64,000 bases of DNA, from NCBI RefSeq assembly GCF_901000735.1, contig NC_081543.1:36948590-37012589 (forward strand), read 5' to 3'. Source of the stretch: Corylus avellana (Eukaryota; Streptophyta; Magnoliopsida; Fagales; Betulaceae). How positions within the stretch are numbered: the first letter of the stretch is position 1; the number at the start of each line of letters is the position of its first letter. This document shows positions 36,802-47,508 of the stretch, piece after piece. The position numbers were made by a program, and so were the translations under genes. The notes beneath the pieces were generated by a model. The model made no database searches, had not been told where the DNA came from, and worked only from the letters and a program-made list of their open reading frames with translations.

Positions 36802-37077
36802 GGGCATGTTTGAGATTGCGTTTGAGGAGCCTAAAGATACTTTTAACACTCAAAAAGTCCGTTTAAAAAAAAAAAATGATACGTTTGGTAAAAAAAAAAA
36901 AAAAGCATTTTTTAAGCCTAAAAATGGCCAAAAATGCGTTTTGATTATTTTTAGGCTTTTGAAACTCTTAAAAGTGATTTTTATTTTTTTTACCAAACGA
37001 ATACTTTTTGCTTCAAACGGACTTTTTGAATGTTAAAAGTACTTTTATGTCTATCAAATACAATCCCAAACCGTCCC
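36802..37077. mobile_element. Foldback MITE with about 90-base inverted repeats
   Basis: Left arm from GGGCATGTTTGAGATTG with TTTTAACACTCAAAAAGTCCG and ACGTTTGGTAAAAAAA. Right arm ends AATCCCAAACCGTCCC and contains CGGACTTTTTGAATGTTAAAA, its reverse complement. A related element lies at 57738-57963. GGGC-type ends suggest hAT-like, but no clear 8-base target duplication was found. Confidence 0.7.
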
Positions 37078-37810
37078 TAAATATGATTGGTTTTATAACC
37101 ACAAGTCAAAACACTCTGCTCGCCGAGTGGAACCATTCAGCAATAGCTTCTTGGTATGATTTAGTAAAATGGAAGAATGACTTCATTTGATGCAGACATT
37201 TCCATGGAAAATGAACCATACCTTTCAGAATTGTGCATTAACTAGGAAAGATTGGGGAAGACAAAAAGAAGGAACCCTATTGTCCGTATTCTCCACAGAA
37301 TTAAACTTAATCAAAGATTCCCACAGCATATTTAAAATATATAGCAGGTAAGCTTTTGGGATATCGTTTACTGATATCTCATGTTTAGTTTGCAAACAAG
37401 CAAGAAAATAGACAGGGCAATTACATCTATTTTCATAGCATACTTTCTTGTAAATTTGTTGCCTGTCTTGGAACTTATCTATAGACCTTAATTTACTGAT
37501 TGATTCTATTAAAAATAGGGAACTATTGGTGTGTAAATCAAACCAAGAAACGCCTTGGAAAATCAGGAAACTTTTGGTTCAGAGAGAAAAAAGGGGCATT
37601 CGAAATATAGGAGAACGAAGGAAAAAAGGAACAATAAAAAGCTTCCTTCCATGTCAAACACGAAATCATCTTCTGTTTTATAAACAACCAGTTAGTGTAG
37701 TAGTTAGCAATACAATATAGATAAAAATCTATGAACATGCAATAGAAGCATTTGGGTATGTATGATCCCAGTCCAGTTCTGATGGTATTAGAAAGAGATC
37801 TCCAGCCCTC

Positions 37811-40800
37811 TCAGTCAGCCTTGGCTGGGATATGGTTGCCACCAGTAACAATTTTGTATGCATAGAACCCAGTCATGAGGGCACTGCAAAAAACCCAAAT
37901 GAAATTAGCTCCGGAGGATTCAAATATGTGTTGTATTCACAAGGAAAAATCCAGATAAGCTATCAGGAACTCCAGTAAAATCCAAATTTTAGCCATCTAT
38001 AAGATTGCATAATTAGGTTTCGAAACACTTAAAACACACAACAATGTAATGATCAAAAGATATGCATTATTATCATATCAGAATAAAAGGTATAGGATGT
38101 AGATGTAGGCAAAAGTTCCTAAAAAGAAGCACAAGTTAGAAGGGCTGCATTCACGTACAATTAATTTGTTGGGGCTAAAAGTTCTCCCTCGGCATAAATT
38201 AACTGTTTCAAAGAGTTCTGATATCATGCGCCGTTTCCTTGCACTCTTGCAAGGACCTCCATTACACCAACATATATGGAACACATATCAGGGAGAGCCT
38301 CGCAATGCAGGCCATGGGTGACCATAATGGGTCTAAGCAACCAACAAAAGATTATGTAATGGTGAAACTCATGGTTACTGATAAGAATCGTAAACAAAGC
38401 TAAATTGCTGGGCTCAGAAAAAGCGGAGTTTATGAGTGAAGATGATGTATTGGTTGAAGACTGGGATTCCATCAATTGTGAAGATTAAGATGTGGGTCCA
38501 TGGCCTCACATTTAAACCAAGTCGAGAATAAGAAGCTGGTATTAGCAAACCATGGAAGAAATCTCTCACTGTGAAACTTTGGGGGAAAACCACCGCCACA
38601 GCCCTCATGGTCTCCCACCCTGGTCATTGATGTTTCAACAACATTGTGGTACACCTGTTGTTGGCGTAACAAATGTGTCTTTGACAACAACTTTAGCCTA
38701 AGTCAACCTCTGAGCATGGTTGGGTCAAATTTGATACTGATGGAAGTTCTAAAGACAATCCTAGAGTGGCAGGGGCCAGTTGTCTCACGAAATAATGGAG
38801 GACATTGAATTATGGGCTTCACTTCTTGGATTGATATCTGTACAGTTCTTGTGGCTGTGAATCGTGGGGCATTTATCAAGGGCTATATAAGATTGCTTGG
38901 GAAGGTGGATAGAAGAATTGTATTAGAGTCAGATCAAAATACGCAGTTAGTAAAATGGCTAACCCCTTCCCAATCAGATCCAAACAGAGCAATTACTCAA
39001 GCTTGCAGGGCAGTACTTGGTAAGGACTAGACATGCAGAATTTCTCACATTCATCGAGAAGGAACATTGTGCTGATTGGTTGGCTAGAAATTTTTAAGAT
39101 CTACTGCTAGAGCTTACTACTTTAGCTTCCTCCCCCCCCCCAAACTAATTTATGGACATGCAAAATGGGACTAATTAATAAAGAAACAATGTATAGCTGC
39201 CACTAAATATGTACAATTCATACTCAACAAAAAAAGCAAACCAAATGCTAGAAATAGTAATGCATGTATTTGGATATGACCCAGCTAGAGCATTACACTT
39301 TTAACATAGATTGTATATGAGGTTTGTAGCAGTAGCAATATGTTCAACATAAGGAGAACACAAGAATTTAAAAGCAGAATAATCCTACATGTACCTGATA
39401 CCAGCGATAACAGCAGCTGGCATAATCTTAGAGGTTTGCATATAGCGCTGTCCCATGACCCATGTGAGTGTAGCTGCACAAACTGTTTTGAGAGGGCACG
39501 TGTATCAGGTCATAACTTCTATTGATTAACAGCAAGCACATGAGAAAGGGCAAAAAAGAAAAAAAGACTGGAAGTGTGTTTTTCTTTCGGGTTTGTCTTG
39601 TAATAATATCCTTTCAAATAAAATTCAAGGGGAAACAAAGAAAAAGAAAAGAAAGAAATTTGGCCCAACTGCCCACCCAAGAGTGTGCATGGAAACTGGA
39701 GAAAGCCTAAATCAACTGCTATATAATCTATCATTTACCAGTGGCCAACTAGATTCTGTCCAAATGAGAGAGCCTTCCATCTCAATGCACTACAAATGAA
39801 TGAAAAGAGCGGAAGAAGCCCCAACTGTAAACAAAAGATCAGCTGATAAAATCCAGCTTTTCTCCATTATACAGATCTTCCTCCTATGCAACACTTGAAG
39901 TAAATAGATTATCAGAAAACGATAATCACACATGCCTATTTATTACCTTTTTTTCTTAATAAAAAAGAAACACTCGTGCTTCATTTATAGTCTATTGATA
40001 GGGGTGGACAAAATATCCGATTGTCGCCTACTGACTGCAACCGACCATCTACCGACTTCCGGGGGCTGCTAGTCGGAATAAAAAAACTATTTCGACATTG
40101 TATTTCGACATTGGTTCGGTTCAATAGGCGGTAGAATGGTTAACCAAACCGAACCAACTATTCGAAACGACTAAACTGACTTCGGCCCTCAATAATTTTT
40201 TGCATCACTTGTTTAGCCCAAAAACATGTCCAATAAACACTTGTTTAGCCCAAAAAAATTCATTTGGGCCATAAAAATTCCATTTTGGCCCATAAAAATA
40301 GGCTTGGCAGTTGGCCCATTATAAAAAGCCCATGGCTAACCGACTTAACCAACTTAACCAACCAAACATTTAACCCACTTAATTGAAATAGTCGAAATTT
40401 AGTTCAGTGGGTGAAAATACCCTACCGTCACCGATTTAACCAATACATAGACTATGGATATCTTTTCATTTCCTTCTATAAAGAATATATTTTTGGGGAT
40501 ATAACTTAATTTGCTTAAATATTGCCACATTAGGCATAATAAGAAGTTAAATTTTTATTTTTGTCACGTTCGCCACAAAATTTCACGATTTTCTCATTTC
40601 TAAACCAAATCTCCTAGCTATACAGAAGCAAAGAGCTACAATAAAGATCAGATACGAAGATAAGCAAGACTTGCGTATCAGCAAACTCAATGTTACCAAC
40701 TGCAAAAACGACAGTAGCTAAAATTCAAACATCAAAGAAAAAACCCAGATCAAAGTTTTTCTCTCTCTTTTTTATTTTTATTTTATTTTTTATTTTTTTA

Positions 40801-41115
40801 TATATATATATATATATATATTTAGCTTCATAAACTAACTTTGTTCCAATCCCACACCAAAATCATAGCATTTACAAGAACTACTTCAAAAACCAAAGAA
40901 AGTGAACAAACCATACCGGTCTCAAGAATCAAAGCCAGATAAGAGTTCTTCCTCTTCTTGAAAGCATCGAGGCTGAGATATCCCGCAAGAAGGAGCACCA
41001 ATCCGATGCCCACACCCCCAGCCAACGAAGCCGTGCTCCCCTTCTTTATATACCCAAAAACTCCTCCTCCAGCCAGAACCAGCCCGTACGGGATCGTGAA
41101 GCAGAAGTCGTGCAT
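37811..41115 (-). CDS. TMEM14-family membrane protein (FAX-like)
   Basis: Three exons: 40917-41115, 39395-39482 and 37811-37883; 119 residues, phase consistent. The start MHDFCFTIPYG at 41115 is the family start; an in-frame TTG upstream is not needed. Hydrophobic helices cover about 8-25 (PYGLVLAGGGVFGY), 30-50 (SLAGGVGIGLVLLLAGYLSL), 64-75, and the C-terminal part SALMTGFYAYKI. The Gly-rich helices and the length fit TMEM14, whose plant members include the FAX fatty-acid exporters. Small FAX5-7-type members lack a transit peptide, as here. Intron 2 holds a LINE RNase H relic and intron 1 dispersed repeats. It lies head-to-head with the DTW gene. Confidence 0.9.
38721..39095 (+). mobile_element. 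LINE RNase H (RVT_3) relic in TMEM14 intron 2
   Basis: The plus strand reads KFDTDGSSKDNPRVAGASC at the start (catalytic Asp of RNase H), then across frameshifts VLESDQ and FIEKEHCADWLARNF at the end. This order (FxTDGS, LESD, ADWLA) is the RNase H domain at the C terminus of plant LINEs. It is broken by stops and is a dead relic, antisense to the host gene. Confidence 0.75.
40010..40440. repeat. Dispersed repeat in TMEM14 intron 1
   Basis: GGGTGGACAAAATATCCG, repeated ACCGAC/ACCGAAC words and GGTTAACCAAACCGAAC resemble the region near 22225-22345 and a type of degenerate repeat common in plant genomes. No ORF. Confidence 0.5.
40798..40821. repeat. (TA)n microsatellite
   Basis: About 24 bases of TA in TMEM14 intron 1, close to exon 1. 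Confidence 0.95.
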
Positions 41116-41584
41116 TTTCTGCAACTGAGTTTCTCGGGAAAAATCTCAGATTCCCAGAAAATTTCACAGATCAAGAGCCAGAAAATGTGTCTCTGGGTCT
41201 CTGTTTTGATGTGGACTTTTTATCTGGCGCGTGGAGTCCAGGTGGTCTAAGGTTCATGTCAGCAAGCAATTAAAAGCTTATTCTTTGTTTGTTTCCGAAA
41301 TTACCCCTCCTTGACTTGTTCTACATTATCTAGTAGTATCTACTGCTTCCTACGTCGTCGTTTTGGTTCACCTCCAATCCAAATTCTAGGGCTGAGGGTT
41401 GCGTTTCTCTTCCATGATTGATGATACTACTAGTCAATCCAACAAAACTTTTCTAAACCAAGGTGTTGAATTTATGGTCTATTTTCATACCCGGATCCGA
41501 TTACCCACTGGGTGGAACCCGTTTTATCCCGTCCTTAACAGCCCTTTACACGACCTGAAACCTAAGCTTTCTCAAACCCTAAAA
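41116..41584. promoter_or_regulatory. Shared divergent promoter region of TMEM14 and DTW genes
   Basis: Only about 470 bases separate the two start codons on opposite strands, so both 5' UTRs and core promoters must lie here. A possible plant CCAAT/ACGT element is TACGTCGTCG at 41351. The sequence ATTCTAGGGCTGAGGGTT and the CTCAAACCCTAAAAATGG before the DTW start have the AAACCCTA word typical of plant housekeeping and translation-linked genes. Confidence 0.55.
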
Positions 41585-42934
41585 ATGGTGGCGACTGTGG
41601 CCAATTTCAAGAGACCCGTTTGCCCGTCATGTTCCAAACCCGCCCGGATCTGCCTCTGCAGTCGGATCCGGACTCCAGGTCTTGAGAATTCGGTGAGGGT
41701 GACCATCCTTCAGCATAGTTTTGAGACAAAGCACCCACTGAATTCTGCTAGGATTGCTAGGCTAGGCCTCAAGAATCTTACTGTAGCAACGGTTTCCGAT
41801 GTTCATTTTGAATCCCGGTTTGTTATTTGGTTGCAGGAATCAAATACTGAAATGGGTTTGGCTCAAAATGGTTTAGATGGTTTGGATTTTGATCAAGCTG
41901 TGGAAAATGGGGAAACCCAGAAGCTGGTTTTTGAGCATAGTGATGGGGTCGGTTCAGGGAGAGAAAATATGGGAACTTTGGAACTTGGGCTGTTTGCTAA
42001 GTGCCCAAGTGAGAAAAATACTAACTTGGTTAACACTAGTGGCAAGCAAAGTACACAGATCCATGAGGAAAGTGTTCATTTTGTACCAAAATCATGGTTA
42101 TCTGTGAGTGATGTAGAGCCAGAAGATGGATTATCTGTTGAAGATTGCATTCCTGAAAAGGGTATGTTTGCTTTAGAGAGCCCACGTGAAAATAGAGACT
42201 TAGTTAGACAACCTAATACACGCATGGTTTCAGCTGCTGCTTCAACATTGAATGATGCCAGTGAGAGTGAACTTTCTCAGTTCGAAGTTGATCCAGTTGG
42301 AGCTGTCCGAGGAAGTCATGAAGCGCCGGTTGTTACTGCAACCATTGGAAAATATGGTGTCATTAGCTCTCTTTGTCATATTTGGATGGCAGAAGCAGAA
42401 TCCCATTTGCAGAAGCCAAAATTTGATAAGATTCTAGCTTCTCCTTCAGCTCGTGAAGCTCTGGGAAAAGGGTTTTCTGTAAAAAAGTTGCAAAGGCGGC
42501 AGATGAGTGAGAGCATGGAGTTGGAAGAAGAGTATGAAGAGTTCGAACTTGGGATTCCTCCCGGATCAGTACTTCTATTTCCATCTGATTGTGCGATTGG
42601 TGTTGATGGGCTTGATGCTCTTGGTTTTAAGGTGACAAATTTGATTGTCTTGGATGGTACGTGGGCAAAGGCAACGAGAATGTATAATGAAAATCCCTGG
42701 TTGAAGCTTTTGCCGCATTTGAAGTTGGATTTGAAGAAGATGAGCTTGTTTAGTGAAGTGAGATCGCAGCCAAAACCTGGATGTTTGTCCACTATAGAGA
42801 GCATTGTCTATGCCCTGAAGGCTCTAGGGGACGAACCCGAGGGGCTAGATAATCTCTTGGATGTTTTCGAGTCTATGGTTGAAGACCAGAGGCGCTGTAA
42901 AGATGAAAGGTTGAGCAAAGTCTCTTCAGTTTGA
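41585..42934 (+). CDS. DTW-domain protein, probable tRNA-uridine aminocarboxypropyltransferase
   Basis: Single exon. The start at 41585 (AAAAATGGTG context) gives 449 residues. The frame is open upstream with ATGs at 41414 and 41474, so a longer 506-residue form is possible. A zinc-site pattern CPSC...CLC lies at residues 13-25, followed by SVRVTILQHSFETKHPLNSARI. The signature LDGTWAKATRMYNENPWL has the DxTW motif at 357-360, then RSQPKPGCLSTIESIVYAL. By family knowledge, DTW proteins transfer the aminocarboxypropyl group of S-adenosylmethionine to uridine in tRNA (acp3U). A poorly conserved acidic insert of about 170 residues separates the N-terminal part from the DTW core. It is the At5g54880-type gene as I recall it. 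Confidence 0.88.
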   Translation: MVATVANFKRPVCPSCSKPARICLCSRIRTPGLENSVRVTILQHSFETKHPLNSARIARLGLKNLTVATVSDVHFESRFVIWLQESNTEMGLAQNGLDGLDFDQAVENGETQKLVFEHSDGVGSGRENMGTLELGLFAKCPSEKNTNLVNTSGKQSTQIHEESVHFVPKSWLSVSDVEPEDGLSVEDCIPEKGMFALESPRENRDLVRQPNTRMVSAAASTLNDASESELSQFEVDPVGAVRGSHEAPVVTATIGKYGVISSLCHIWMAEAESHLQKPKFDKILASPSAREALGKGFSVKKLQRRQMSESMELEEEYEEFELGIPPGSVLLFPSDCAIGVDGLDALGFKVTNLIVLDGTWAKATRMYNENPWLKLLPHLKLDLKKMSLFSEVRSQPKPGCLSTIESIVYALKALGDEPEGLDNLLDVFESMVEDQRRCKDERLSKVSSV

Positions 42935-44928
42935 GCAAAGTCATGCTTATATTAGGTTCATTTATACAGTTTTAACAGCATCTTGTATACCAGTGAAAGT
43001 AAAATTGAAGTATATATCATAGCCTACCTGTGATTGACCATAGCTTTTGATAATTCTTGAAATTTGGGATATTGTTTTTGATGAATTTCTTGTAGAACTC
43101 GTTTCTGGTTTATTGATGGAAACCCACAAAGACAATGGTGAAATTGATATAAAATATGCTCCACTGAGTGCGGGAGATAAAAACTACATGACAATTGTTT
43201 GATGAATATACTCAATGACCTCTCCTATTCTCACTCAACTCTACTTATAGAAGGATCACACAATCATTTATTCTGGTACCTAACAGAATTACAAGATAAC
43301 AAAAGAAAACTGCAAATGCCACTCAACTAACTTTTATGAGTTTGCCATCGAGCAGCACGGTGGAGAGGCACTGGATATCGTCTCCGCTCATCCTTCTGCC
43401 ACCACGCATGAGCCTCACGTACTGCCTTGTCGCTGCCCCCTCGCCTCTAATGTTACTGGTTTTTGAATTTTAGTTTCTGTTATGTTGTTTGTTTTTCTGT
43501 TGTTGGTACTTTGTTTTGTAGGTTATAGTCTCTCTATCCCGCTATGGTTTTATTTTATTGCGGAGACTTTTGTAACTGAAGTTCATTCCTCCTCTTCGAC
43601 AACTTTTAATCGGAAAACGACAATGTCTCTCTTTCAACAGCTTCTTCTTGGTGGTGGTTGTTGCTTTCAAGCAAGTTGGCTTCTTGGTCTGCTTCAGAAA
43701 CCGTATTGTGCAACTTTTCTTTAGTTTGTCTAAGATACAGAGGATCAAGCTATTTTTTGCCAATTTCTTATTTAATATTCTTAATTTTGGCATTATATTT
43801 TCATTTGGGTTTGTTGGAGAGCCAACTCCCTCTTGGTTTTTTTATTTTCTTGTAACTCTTTTTCTTTTAAAGTGATATGATGATGTGGTGAGAATAGACA
43901 TATGACAGTATTTATATTGGTCTTATGATCTAAACAAGTAGCACATAAATCCGTTAACTTGTTAAACAAAATATGGACTTGCGGAGTAAAATGAAAATAT
44001 TGCAAGAACAAAGATCGTTTCTATCACTTTTGAAAAACCAAGGGCAGTTTGATAAAAATGCAAAACACATGGACAAAAAAGATATATAATCCAAAAAAAG
44101 AAGAAGAAATATATTGTATTAGCTTAGGTATTTGTCGTTATTCAAATTTTGACCATATAAACTCGGGGTAACAATTAGGATTCATGAGTTGGGTTCATGT
44201 TGTGTTGAACCATAGACTTATAATTATATAGGTCAACAAGAACACGACTCATTTAAATAAAAAAGTTGACACAATATGACTCGCACAATCTATTTAATAA
44301 ATAAATCATGTTGAGTTGACTAGAACATGATTCATTTTAACCTGTTTCGACTTGTTTACTATAAATGGTTTAAATTTATCCAAATACTTGGTAAGGCTTG
44401 ATTAACACAATTTCATATCTTAAAAGCATAAATTATGTCAATTTTGCACATTCACAACTAGTTCAGGACAATCAATATATCCAATTATTCATAACTATTA
44501 TTAATAAATACAACCCGACTTCTTAGCGCAATATCCAATCAACATAATATTAGTCCAATAAATTCATTCCCTTTTTCTCCCTCTCCCGCTTTGAATAAAA
44601 AAAAAAAAAAAATCCAATAAATTCATCTACATAAACAAATAAATACATCAAAGTTAAAACGTGGCCTTAGCCTCTTTAAGGTTTTAATTTTCTAATAAAA
44701 AAATGTTTACAAATTATATGAGCCAATTAGAGACGAGTGATCTGAAATTGATTAATAATATCCCCCATTTAACCCAAATTCTAAAAACGAACTTCCTAAT
44801 TTCGCAAGGTATTTGTGTCGTATTTGGTTTTTGTTTTTTTCTGATGTATATGTACAGAGAGTTTAGTTGCCTGCTCGACCCATCTCACCATCCTCAGCTC
44901 AATCTGTGCCAACAAGCAAAAACCTTCG
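42935..44928. other. Spacer between DTW and CRM genes
   Basis: Holds the DTW 3' UTR, one GC-rich reading-frame piece (43333-43447, listed separately), and AT-rich DNA from about 43900 with no supportable ORF. The last 150 bases are likely the CRM gene promoter. Confidence 0.45.
43333..43447 (-). other. GC-rich open fragment of unknown origin
   Basis: On the minus strand a stop-to-stop frame of 38 codons reads RRGGSDKAVREAHAWWQKDE, continuing RRRYPVPLHRAAR. It looks like real protein sequence (WW, PVPLHRAAR) but has no start or splice context I can defend. GC content is clearly above the neighbours, suggesting a captured exon or old insertion. Confidence 0.35.
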
Positions 44929-46759
44929 ATGCTAAGAAAGCTCCTCTCATGGCGTCCCTCAACTCACAAACCTCAAACAGCTCTAACCCTAACCCTACGC
45001 CCAAACACACCATTTCCCTCTCTTTCTCGTTTCCTAACCCACTCTCTACCCACTGACCCTTACGACCCTCCATTTTCTCCCACTTCCAAACCCCCAAAAC
45101 CCAAGAAGACCAAGAACAGCCCCATGAAAGACGCGATCCGGACTGGGCCTCTCAAGTCGGACATTCCCTTCGACTTCAGATACTCTTACTCCGAGACCGA
45201 CCAGTCGGTCGAGCCCATCGGGTTCCGAGAACCCCCGAGGTTCTCTCCGTTCGGTCCGGGCCGGATAGACCGGGCATGGACGGGGACCTCCGCCCCGGTC
45301 CATCAGGAAGTGGACCCGGAAAGTATCGCGCAGGAGAGGAACCGGGTTCTCGGGGATCCGCTTTCCGAGGAGGAGATCGCGGAGCTCGTGGAACGGTTCC
45401 GGCACAGTGATTGTTCTCGGCAAATCAATCTGGGTACTTTTCTCTCCCTAAACAAAAATGTGTTCGGGTTTTTTTTTGGTTCTGTTTGCTACAAGGGTCT
45501 ACTTTGGGAATGTGAGTTAGTTCATGATCATCTACTTTGATTTTGATTGAATATGAATTAAGCAATTGTGGTTATTAAATTGAATTTATTCAAATTTTAT
45601 CATCTCTGCAAGTTGGGAAATTTACTACCTGCAAAAGGATTCTTTAATGTTTCCTTAATTCATTGCATCTTCCTAAGTTAACTTACATGGGGTTTTGGTC
45701 TATCTATCAATCATCAAGTGCAAGATGGCAAAGCTTGTGAGAACATTATATGCTTTTTGTAGAGTAGGGACAAGTGTAATCACATTGCACATTTTTTATT
45801 TTTGATATTTAATAGCAATGGATGAATCCATTAATGGTTCTATTTTGTGTTAAGGGAAGGGGGGAGTTACTCACAACATGTTGGATGACATCCACAACCA
45901 TTGGAGAAGGGCTGAAGCTGTGAGGATCAAGTGTTTGGGTGTGCCAACCCTTGATATGGATAACATTTGCTTCCACCTTGAGGTTTCAACTATATTCAGT
46001 ACACATATACCTAATGAAGTATCTTCCCTTTTTTGGTTTTCAGAAATCATTAGCTAATGTAGATAGTAGTTTCTCTGTAGGACAAATCTGGTGGGAAGGT
46101 TATCTACCGGCACATTAACATCCTTGTTTTATATCGGGGTCGAAACTATGATCCAAAGAATCGGCCGGTTATTCCTCTAATGCTGTGGAAGCCTTATGCA
46201 CCTATATATCCAAAGCTTGTGAAGAATGTTGCTGAGGGGTTAACATTTGAGGAAACGAAGGAAATGAGAAACAGAGGACTGACTTCTCCCCCATTAATGA
46301 AACTTAGTAAGTGAACTTCATGATTGAAGACTAAAGATGAGTTATTGCTCTTCTTTCTTTTCGCAATAATGATTGAAAAATGAGGGTAAAATGCATGGAG
46401 GCATGAGTCTATTAATCTCAATTCTTATTGGATGATATATTTGCTGCAGCTCGGAATGGTGTGTATGTAAATGTTGTGGAGAGAGTGAGGGAAGCCTTCA
46501 AGACAGAAGAAGTGGTGAGACTAGACTGCACCCATGTTGGTACCAGCGATTGCAAAAGAATAGGTGTGAAATTAATGGTAATACTTCTTATCCTTGAATT
46601 AGGTTTCTCTTTGGAGAAAGTTTTGGGTTTCTACTCCAAGCTTATATGGTTGTGGTTTTCATTCTCTTATAAATTCAGGATCTGGTACCTTGTGCCCCCA
46701 TTTTGTTCAAGGATGAGCAGATAATACTTTGGAGGGGGCAGGGAGATCAAGAAGAGTAG
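44929..46759 (+). CDS. Mitochondrial CRS2-associated-factor-like CRM-domain splicing factor
   Basis: Five exons: 44929-45433, 45855-45982, 46081-46306, 46450-46577 and 46679-46759; 355 residues, phase consistent. Residues 1-40 are rich in Arg, Ser and Leu with few acids (MLRKLLSWRPSTHK), a mitochondrial presequence. A Pro/Lys linker follows. The first CRM domain runs from LSEEEIAELVERF through GKGGVTHNMLDDIHNHWRRA to NILVLYRGRNY. The second runs from NGVYVNVVERVREAF through KRIGVKLMDLVPCAPILF to QIILWRG. By family knowledge, two-CRM CAF-type proteins bind group II introns, and the organelle version acts in mitochondrial mRNA splicing. I recall At5g54890 as the counterpart. It converges on the phosphatase gene. 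Confidence 0.9.
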
Positions 46760-47508
46760 TCTAATGTATCAAAGGAAGTTACAAGTGCACTGATGCTTGA
46801 GTGCGGCCCAAAAATTTGTTGGACTAATTTTCTGTCAGTGGGCAGCTTTTTTGTCTTCTCCAAACAAACAGCAGGCTGCTAAGAGAAAAGTTGGTTCACA
46901 CAGTACCATGCATAAATGACACTGTTGGATCGATCCCATGATCCCATTTCAGTTCCTCTTACATGTTTTTGGATTTCTGTCGGATATATAATGATTAATC
47001 AAATTAATGTATCACCTCCATACAAAGTATCTTGAAAACTTGAAAAGAAATGTTAGTCTAAAACTGCCAACCTCGCAAAGTTCTTCGGACACTAACCATA
47101 ATAAAACATGCAATCTTTAGAAGGCAGACACCACCAAGCAATCATGAGGAAAGAATAAACATAATGGGTTACAATAACAGTAAGCTTGAAATTTACATCT
47201 ATAAAATAGACAAGACGGGGCTGTAAATTGCAGTCAACTTGCAAACAACATAACGAGTCACTGGTAATACAGATAAGGCTATTGGCTATAGTTGGAATCG
47301 GTGAATGCATTCCCAGCTCTTTAAACAAACATGAGAAAAATCAAAGACAATAGCATAAGAGAGCCCAATTCCATCAGTCTCCACACATCATGGGACATCC
47401 ACTGGACTCGCATAACTAATAATAGATTCACCGATTTTTTCAAGGACTCCATAGCAAGAGAAACCTCACTCCTATGAACTCAAGCATGCGCTACGGACAC
47501 GACAAGTT
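46760..47508. other. Convergent 3' spacer between CRM and phosphatase genes
   Basis: About 750 bases for two 3' UTRs. No gene or clear repeat seen. Confidence 0.5.

Noticed and set aside
40917..41124. Longer TMEM14 start at 41124
   Set aside because: That start is TTG. The ATG at 41115 gives the family N terminus MHDFCF.
42376..42804. 142-codon minus-strand frame opposite the DTW gene
   Set aside because: Antisense shadow of the conserved DTW core, with no recognisable product.
45046..45423. 125-codon minus-strand frame opposite CRM exon 1
   Set aside because: It is a shadow of the GC-rich first exon. The plus-strand product has a presequence and continues by splicing into CRM domains.
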